This document shows positions 56,403 to 64,000 of a stretch of DNA of 64,000 nucleotides, piece by piece (the stretch's first letter is position 1; each line of letters starts with the position of its first letter). The notes under the pieces were generated by a model, which saw only the letters and a list, made by a program, of their open reading frames with translations, was not told where the DNA came from and made no database searches. Made by a program: the position numbers and the translations under genes. The stretch spans positions 2,852,001 to 2,916,000 of the forward strand of contig NC_079516.1 of the NCBI RefSeq assembly GCF_000801105.2. The letters run 5' to 3'. Origin of the DNA: Raphanus sativus (Eukaryota; Streptophyta; Magnoliopsida; Brassicales; Brassicaceae).

Positions 56403-57530
56403 ACTCAATCAACTGTGTTTGACTTTGAGCAATTTATATAATAGATGACAACTTAAATGGACTGCTTTTCAATAACATACTAGTTTATGTCATGGTGATA
56501 TGAGGTCATTGATAGACATTTAGAATTTAACATGGTAGCGCACATATTGTCATTTGAGAATAGATTCGCAGAATGAAAGTCATACAGTTGCAGCCAGAAC
56601 ATACACATTCATAGCATCGAGATATCATAATCTATATGAACATGTAACGTCTCGATTCGTTGCTCATCGTAATGTCCAAAATATAGACAGTCAAAAAATT
56701 GAAACAATAGTAAAAGGTAAATCAACAGCAATCTATTCGGAGAATACAATAAAACCTAAATAGAAAATATTAAATATCCGTTTGCTACAAATATCTAAGC
56801 AGATAAACTGGTTAATATTCTGATAAGTAATAATTGCATGTTTCAAAAATTATATATCTATAGACAATTTTTCGCTTTAGCAACATAGGTTTTTTGTGCG
56901 TGGACATTAACCTAAAAAGTGAATTTTGTGTAGGCGGGTGAAACACAAGTATTGTGATAAGTAATTATGTTGACAAACAAACAAAAGAGATTCCAACTTG
57001 TGCCCTAAAAGCATGACCACATGCTGGTCGGTGTCCCCTGAATTCGAATAAATTCAAATAATATAAGCTTGTAGAAGACCTTTTATAAAATAAAATAAAA
57101 AATCTGCGAGAATTATTAAGAATATATCAACTTGATAGAAAATGCCAAAATCATTTATATAACAACAGAAACTAAAATTTTATCGATATATATGTTACTA
57201 TGGGCATATATGATGTCATTTCCTCTATGGTCGCTTGATAAGATTTAGATTGCATCGTTAATCATGTTATTTTTTCTACACGCGATTATATATGTTTTGT
57301 TAGGTAAACATAGAAATATCTGGCTAGTCAAAACTGATATGATAAGAACTTATGATGTGATGTATGGAGAAACTTGAGCACGAAAATAGTAAGAAAACTT
57401 ATTTCATTTTTTAATAAATTTCCTTACATTTTCTATATTTTTAATAAGTTTCCTCACGTTTTCTTTATAATTAGTTGAAATTTGAACACAGAAAACGTAA
57501 GGAAATAGTGAGGAAATTTGTTTCAATTAA

Positions 57531-57572
57531 TATAGAAAATATTCGGTCCAAAAAAAAAATATAGAAAATATT
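57531..57572 (+). repeat. Poly(A) micro-insertion with perfect 13-bp direct repeat
   Basis: TATAGAAAATATT at 57531-57543 and 57560-57572 flank CGGTCC plus ten A. Confidence 0.72.
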
Positions 57573-57818
57573 AATAACTTGAATATGGAAACAAAGAAGA
57601 AACACGAGCACTGAAATAGTGAAGAAACCTTTTTTTTAAGGTTTTTTCTGAAAAGGTCTTTTTCTCAAAACACGTAGTTAAGTTTATACAAAATTTTGGA
57701 TGGCCATACCCCATAACTATTAAAATTTTGGATGGATCAAACAAGTAATGGATCACTCTGGTATTTTGGATAATATGTTCCTTAAACAAAAAAAAAACAG
57801 ATATTTATCACAAAAATG

Positions 57819-59179
57819 GGAATTCGGCCAAAAAAACACTGAACATAGCAAGAATGGCCAAAAGAAAATGACGCCGTTTTGAGATGGAATGAAACGACGT
57901 CGTTTTATCTATTTTTATTATCAAAAATATGTTGTTCGCGTGGGTCGGACCCGAGAACTCATGGCCAAATGATGAGCTTTTTTGCCACTAGACTACTGTC
58001 ACTTCTAAGAATATCCATAACATATTTTCTTTTATTGAGTATCAAACAAATCTCGAAAAATCTAAATTCTTTTTTATTTTATTTTTTTAAATCTTAAAAA
58101 TTCAAGAAAATTCTGAAAATTAAAATTAAAATTGAAACTATAAATATTTTTTAAAAAATCAAAATATTAATTTTTTTTTATAAAAATTATGTATCTAAGA
58201 TCATTTGAGTTTTTTTTTTATCTTAAATACATTAATCATACTTTTTAATAAATTAAAATATTTGAGATAAAATATAAAAATGATATTTATCACACCACAA
58301 ATGTTGCTTTCATACAATCTTTGCTTGACTCCGACATAATTATCTCTGAAAAAGGGACTCGGATAGGAATATAGACTAGAAGCTGACAGCAAGCTCTTAG
58401 TCTTCCTAGAGGCTTGACGGAGTGAAGCTATCTGGAGGGTTTCATTTAATTATTATCATATTTTAGAAAAAAATCTTTGTGATAATATCATTTGTTTATT
58501 GTATCTTAATTATCATTTGTCTATTTTATCTCAAATACATTATTCATACTAAAATGTATAGTGTGATAAATATCATTTTTATTTTATATTACATACGTTA
58601 ATTTATTTAAAAATATGTTTCAAGTTTTTTAATCATTAAATTTAATTCGTTGCATTTTTTAATTATTTTAGATTTTTTGAAATTTTTAATGTATTGATTT
58701 TTTTAAAGAAAAACTTATTTGTAATTTCAATTTTAATTTTACTTTTCAGAATTTTCTTGAATTTTTAAGATTTTTGGAATTTTTTAAAAAGAATTTAGAT
58801 TTTTGAGATTTGTTTGATACTCAATAAAAGATAATATGTTATGGATATTCTTAAAAATGACAGTAGTCTAGTGGCAAGAAACCTTGTCATTTAGCCATGA
58901 GTTCTCAGGTTCGATCCACGCGAACAAAATATTTTTGATAATAAAAATAGGTAAAACGACGTCGTTTCATTCCATCTCAAAACAACGTAGTTAGTAAAAC
59001 GATATTTGCAAACGTCGTTTAATCATTCTGTAACGGTGTGTTTAATTTGGCGAGTCAGCGATAATTTACTGATTAAAGTTTAAAGTCAAATATAACTCGG
59101 TGTTTTTTTGGCTAGCCAATATGTTCATATTTTTATTATGGCAATTCGTGTAAAGTTCATGATTTTTTAGCCGAATTCT
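57819..59179. mobile_element. Foldback element with long inverted arms and tRNA-like boxes
   Basis: Termini GAATTCGGCCAAAAAAA and TTTTTTAGCCGAATTC begin inverted arms of roughly 400-500 bases around an AT-rich centre that is itself partly inverted (GATATTTATCACAC / GTGTGATAAATATC). Both arms contain the palindrome ACGACGTCGT. Both also carry sequences fitting pol III boxes A (TAGTCTAGTGG) and B (GGTTCGATCC right; a GGGTCCGACC variant left) about 44 bases apart. Right-arm boxes are at 58864-58874 and 58908-58917; left-arm boxes at 57985-57995 and 57942-57951 on the minus strand. A long-terminal-inverted-repeat MULE or an inverted SINE pair are both possible. No clean target duplication was found. 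Confidence 0.68.
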
Positions 59180-61181
59180 CAAAAAAAAAATAGAAGACTT
59201 TTTACTTTTACGTTATATCCATGTTGTATAAAAAAAGATACGGTACAAGTACAACAAGAAAACCAAACACAGCTATACATATACAGGCAAAAACAGAAGG
59301 CATCTGAAAAAAGCAAGTTGTCTCCGACTGTCTTTCTACACTCTACCTTTTGCATACGTATTCGCACACTCACCTATGTACATACAGACTATTTTATTGT
59401 CCATTTACATTCATTCTCCCTAAAAAAGAACCAAAATACTTTCGATCCAGCAGACATCATTGTACATCGAATATACACCGATTCGCACATTAATGGTATT
59501 TGTTCATTTCACTAACTATAGGTCAGTAGCGACTTATGAGAGTAGAGCAACGCATATACCTATAGTTAGTATTTTGGAAAAAAACAAAGTGCTTATGAGC
59601 AATTAATTTTATAACACAATCACTTGAGTTGGTAATTAGTAAACTCCAAGATGCAATAGACAAAGACCGTCCCCTGTGTTTTTCTTTTAAGAAGAAGAAA
59701 AGACAATGACCGTCCCGAGAAGAAAATGACTTTACTCCTTCATTTCTTAAAAATTTAGATGCTTGTCAGAAATCTGGATGCTATATTTATTTGCCAGTAT
59801 TTTTATTATATTGTACAATACCTTGGATCTATGATCAAAATATATTTTAAAATCGTTGTTGGAGTCTTGATCAAAGTTCTTATATTGCCAAAATAAAATT
59901 AAAATTCATGTTTTCATAGGCATCAACACAAACATGATAATAAAGTATAACTTAACAGGAAGAACACAGTTAAGTCTTAACTGTCAGATATAAATTTACA
60001 GGAATCAACACAAACATGATGATAAAATATTAGTTATAACCATATATTTGTTCAACTCACAAAATAGAAACGAGTGGCTACCCACTGTAAGCCATGTTTC
60101 CCTAACGTCATATGCAATAACTAATTGCACGGTTTCTTGACCTTCAATTTGGCTTGTCCTTCATAATTACTCTTTTATTTTTTATTTTGTCAAACTCGAT
60201 GCTTATTTAGAGAGCAGTATGCACTTATATATGCACCATGTCAAAGATTTGAGTAATAAATTTACCAATCATATGATAATTGTAAACTTAATATAAATGG
60301 GATATTGGTGATATTAGTTTCGAAGTTAGTCAAAATTTCATTTTGAAAATTAAATGTCAGTTATTAAACAATATATCTATGTTTCATGATAAGTGTCATT
60401 TTAGTTTTTTCTTATTACAAAATATCATTTTATAATTCTAATATAAATTATATTTAATTTTAATTAAAAATTAACTATAAACTGCTTTGATTTTATAAAT
60501 AATTTTATTTATCTCAAATACTATTAGTCAGAAATATGTAATTAATAATAATTTACACATATTTCCGTTGTTTTCTTAATATTTGTGAAAAATGTCAAAG
60601 TGACACTTATTGATAAACAATGGAAATATTAATCAATTTGTTGAACGATTAGCAAGTGTACACGGAAAGGAAAAAAGACAAACGAAATCTTATCACTCTT
60701 TTCACTCAAAGCATTTATTTTCTGAGAATATTAAATTGAATGATTTAGTTCATTAACATATTAACACCATATTTATGCAGAGCTCTATGAACTATATCCA
60801 AATTAAGCCAGAAAATAATATAATATCATGATTAAATTTGTATAATAATAATTATCAGCGCAATATGTCAACGACTCATTCATATTTTTATTTATTAATT
60901 TTGCCTAATTGATATTTATGAAAACTTATTATATAATTAAAATATTCATGTCAAATATTCTTACGAAACTATTGCTACAAAGATTTTCCAAAGTTCAAAT
61001 GATTTTCCTCGTTTCATAAGTCTGAAAAAACTTAGTTGTTCATTTTTTCTTACGAAAAAGAAAGACTTAGTTGCAAAGAAAAACATTTTGACTCCATTCG
61101 TGGAAGTGACAAAAATAATCTTTTAGTGTCTCTGTTGCATGACGCCAAAAATAGTCTATTTATTTCTTTTTTTGTTTGTAA

Positions 61182-61430
61182 TAGCATCTCTAATGTAAAA
61201 CTTTATATTTTCCACCAAAATGGAGTAAAAGTAAATATGGAGTAAAAATGCTCCAATCCTACTCCATTTTTCACTCTATAATAGAGTAATGAACAAACAA
61301 AAAATAGACTACTCCATTTATAGAGTAAATTTCATTATGAAGTGGGATATGGAGTTGAGTTGGAGCATTTCTTACTACATATTCACTTTTACTCTATTTT
61401 AAAAAAAAATTGAGTTGGATTGGAGATGTC
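61182..61430. mobile_element. MITE with GCATCTC / GAGATGTC inverted ends
   Basis: GCATCTCTAATGTAAAACTT at the left and GTTGGATTGGAGATGTC at the right are imperfect inverted ends. Inside, ACTCCATTT/AAATGGAGT motifs repeat in both orientations. This resembles MITEs common in plant intergenic DNA. Target duplication unclear. Confidence 0.55.
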
Positions 61431-62522
61431 CTAACTGATAAGGAATTGATTGGATGTATGTGTATCAACAGAATTACTTTAATAAAATTTATTAATTTTA
61501 TAAATTACAATTCTCTTAACAGGATGAAACCAATTTTATTTGACAAGCAGAAGATTTCAATTTTGCCTAACTGATTGGGAAATGAATAAATTTTACTTTT
61601 ATTTCACCTTTGATGATATTATTCATGTTAATCTTTTTTGGAAAGATATTTTCAAAAATATCTAAGTATGAAATTTTATTAATAAGTTAAATGGATTCTT
61701 CTATCTTTCTTTTATAGATATATAAATAATTATTTAAATAAATAATAATATTTTATTTATTTAAATAAATAATAATATTTTTATAGTTTACAAATTATAA
61801 ATCTTAAGTTTTAAACTTTATCTATCTTTTATTCTTTTCAGAATTCAAAAATTCTTCTAAAACTATTTTAAAATTTTTATTTTAAATTTAAGTCTTTATT
61901 TATTAAAATTTTAAAGAGTCAATTTGCTGAAAACCCCAAAAAATTATGAAATTAGCTAAATGCAATGGAAGTACCATGCATTATGTGAGATTTAGGATAT
62001 TTACTTACTTATGAAGAAAGTTGTGTGTACTGGATGCAAATTCTCAATTTTAAACTCTTACCACTCAAAACTAAATATTAATTATAAATTAACTAACCTT
62101 AGAGTTATAAGAATATAATTACAATTTTGAAATTAAATATAAATATAATTAAAATAAATATGAAAAATGGTAATAAGAATGTGGTATCTTAAACGATTTC
62201 TCTTAGATAATTTAAAATTTAAAATGACATCCTAATGGAGAGTAGTATATATTTAGATAAGAGCTGTTATTATGTATGTGAACAAACAATAAAATTTATA
62301 TAATTCTCAAAATAAAACAATAAAATTTATATTGAGATGTACTCTAATATCATTTTAACATGCTTTATACGAAATAAAAAGTTTAGTCTTATATTTTAAT
62401 AATGGTGATTTGACAGAGTATTGTTAGTACTTGTGTTCACTTGCAGTAGTTATGGGTTTTTGGTGAGTCTTTTTTTTTGACATCGGGTATTTGGTGACTC
62501 AGATAACCAGTGTATACTATTA

Positions 62523-62563
62523 ATAACTTATGAAGTTTTTTTTTTTTTATAACTTATGAAGTT
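62523..62563 (-). repeat. Poly(T) micro-insertion with perfect 15-bp direct repeat
   Basis: ATAACTTATGAAGTT begins at 62523 and again at 62549. Only a run of T lies between. A similar imperfect case lies just upstream (TTGGTGAGTC 62460 / TTGGTGACTC 62491 around poly(T) plus GACATCGGG). Confidence 0.65.
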
Positions 62564-64000
62564 ATGTTACATTACATCACATGTACAGTTTACGCAAGTT
62601 AATAATTTTGATTTCATGTTTTCTTTAAAATGATAAATATACTATAACTTAAATACAATCTTTTTTAAAAAGAATTTAATACTATTAAACTTATTAATTG
62701 TTAAATCATTTGAAAATTTACTGTTATCGAATACATATAGACATTTTAAATTAGTCATTTTAGAATGTTTGAGTAGAATTATTATTGAAAAATAAAACTT
62801 AGATCTCATAGTTTTAGAAAAAGTTTAAAATAGTTTGATAAAGACTGTAGGAAATTTTTTATTTCAACTAAAATCATCTAAAAATTAATTAAAAATCAAA
62901 ATCAATTCAAATTGTAAATTAAATACATGCCAGAATATGTTAGAATTGTGTGAGTTTTCGTCCTTAAATCATTACAAACTGATATTGGTCTATCCTAATT
63001 ATTGCTTTTAGAAAGAAAAAAATTATTACTTTTATTTATTTATCTCTTATCACTAATAGTACTTCATCTATGTATAATTTTATACAGTTTTATTAAAATA
63101 TAGTCAATATCTATGTCAAATTTATTAACAAATTTTATTATACATATATCAACTAATAATATTTTAATTAATTAATGTTATTTTTAATTATTAATAGTAT
63201 AATGAAAATTATTTTTAAAATCTAGAATATATTTTTTTAGAACCAAAAATGTTCTAATGAATCTGGAACAAATGGAATATTTTATAGAGCAGAAAGAGGG
63301 ACAATCATAACGGGCGCTCGTTTAATTATATTTTTGGTGGACGGTACCATTAATTTACATTAACTTTTTCTCAATATCACTATAATACATTTTACAGTAC
63401 TATATTTCAGAACAGCTATATTAGACTTATCTTGTAGACTGTAGTCTGGTACTCATTTTTGCGTGGCATCATCACCTATAAGCCAAATTGCAAACATAGT
63501 TTGTTAGCTAAGCCATGTTCACGTTCTTAAAACCTCTGGGTTTTAAGACGGACTTAGCCAACATTAAAGTATCAAACCACTAAAGGTTAGCATCAACCGA
63601 GTAATGAATGTCAAATGAAAGCCGACTCCGGCTGAGTAGAACTTAGGCACTTAGCTAACCAGTCTGACACTCATTCATTGAAATAACTAGATTCATCATA
63701 TTGTATGCAAGTGCAATTTTTTGTTTTTGATTTGTTCTTTGGGAAAATTTTAGAGAATTTTTGAGGTTTAAATATAGCATTGAAAAGTTGATTAGATTAA
63801 ACATATATACAACGGATTAAAACGGTTTACTGATAGCAAAGACCTTTTTAGGTAGCCTTACCGCAAATTTATGCAGTTTAATTTCCCATGCAAATAAAAA
63901 CGGATAAGGAATACTGTACACTTTTAAAGTTCAAAAAAAAAAAACTGTAAACTTTTTGGACACACGATTCTATTACTAACCCCTAGTGGACTATTGTCAA

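Larger units (their letters stand above)
53481..57818. other. Gene-free AT-rich DNA
   Basis: Contains microsatellites, poly(A)/poly(T) micro-insertions, a MITE-like GGCCAACTCAAATAGTGAG end near 55305 and a cluster of related inverted and direct GAAAATAGTAAGAAA-like motifs at 57366-57630. No gene is supported. Confidence 0.55.
59180..64000. other. Gene-free AT-rich DNA to the window end
   Basis: Contains a MITE (61182-61430), poly(T)/poly(A) micro-insertions, and a short direct repeat of ATCAACACAAACATGAT (about 59921 and 60004). No gene, tRNA or other RNA could be supported. Confidence 0.55.

Noticed and set aside
58860..58930. tRNA gene
   Set aside because: A and B boxes are present but no acceptor stem pairs across the ends, so it is only tRNA-like.

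Overview
This 64-kb window is nuclear plant DNA from the mustard family (Brassicaceae), most likely Brassica, Raphanus or a close relative. The genes have GT-AG introns, intergenic DNA is very AT-rich, and transposon families typical of Brassicaceae are present: Helitrons with CTAG ends, Emigrant-like MITEs, a SINE and a plant L1 with RNase H. From memory of Arabidopsis, the recognisable genes follow the order near the top of chromosome 3: BPM4, an F-box gene, CAT4, UNE7, MCTP14 and a peroxidase (about At3g03740 down to At3g03670). Locus numbers were not checked.

The gene-rich left third (1-24.2 kb) holds, in order: the 3' part of a MATH-BTB adaptor gene; a complete 14-exon cationic amino-acid transporter gene with a 205-bp hairpin in intron 12; a minus-strand RING-finger gene that looks damaged; a single-exon F-box gene; a UNE7-type glycosyltransferase gene whose four exons are intact although a 3.4-kb LINE sits in intron 2; and a single-exon four-C2-domain MCTP gene on the minus strand. 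Mobile elements with clear target-site duplications lie between or inside them (MULE-like, hAT MITE, Helitron, Emigrant-like MITE, LINE).

The middle (28.9-40.4 kb) is a tandem array with a monomer of about 340-350 bp. The left block repeats three monomer variants as A-B-C, a higher-order unit of about 1.0 kb. The right block has a second monomer class, partly alternating in pairs. Two 100-N gaps interrupt the array. After the second gap the orientation flips, and the array ends inside a broken peroxidase gene. That gene has lost its 5' half, has frameshifts and a nonsense codon, and is split by a 3.9-kb LTR retrotransposon with a perfect 5-bp duplication.

The right third (45.1-64 kb) has no gene I can support. 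It holds Helitrons with a nested MULE-like element, a CACTA-like end, MITEs, a 1.36-kb foldback element with tRNA-like promoter boxes in each arm, microsatellites, and several very short poly(A)/poly(T) inserts flanked by direct repeats.

The genes have unrelated cellular roles (ubiquitin-ligase adaptors, amino-acid transport, glycosylation, membrane contact). They are neighbours by inherited chromosome order, not as a pathway.
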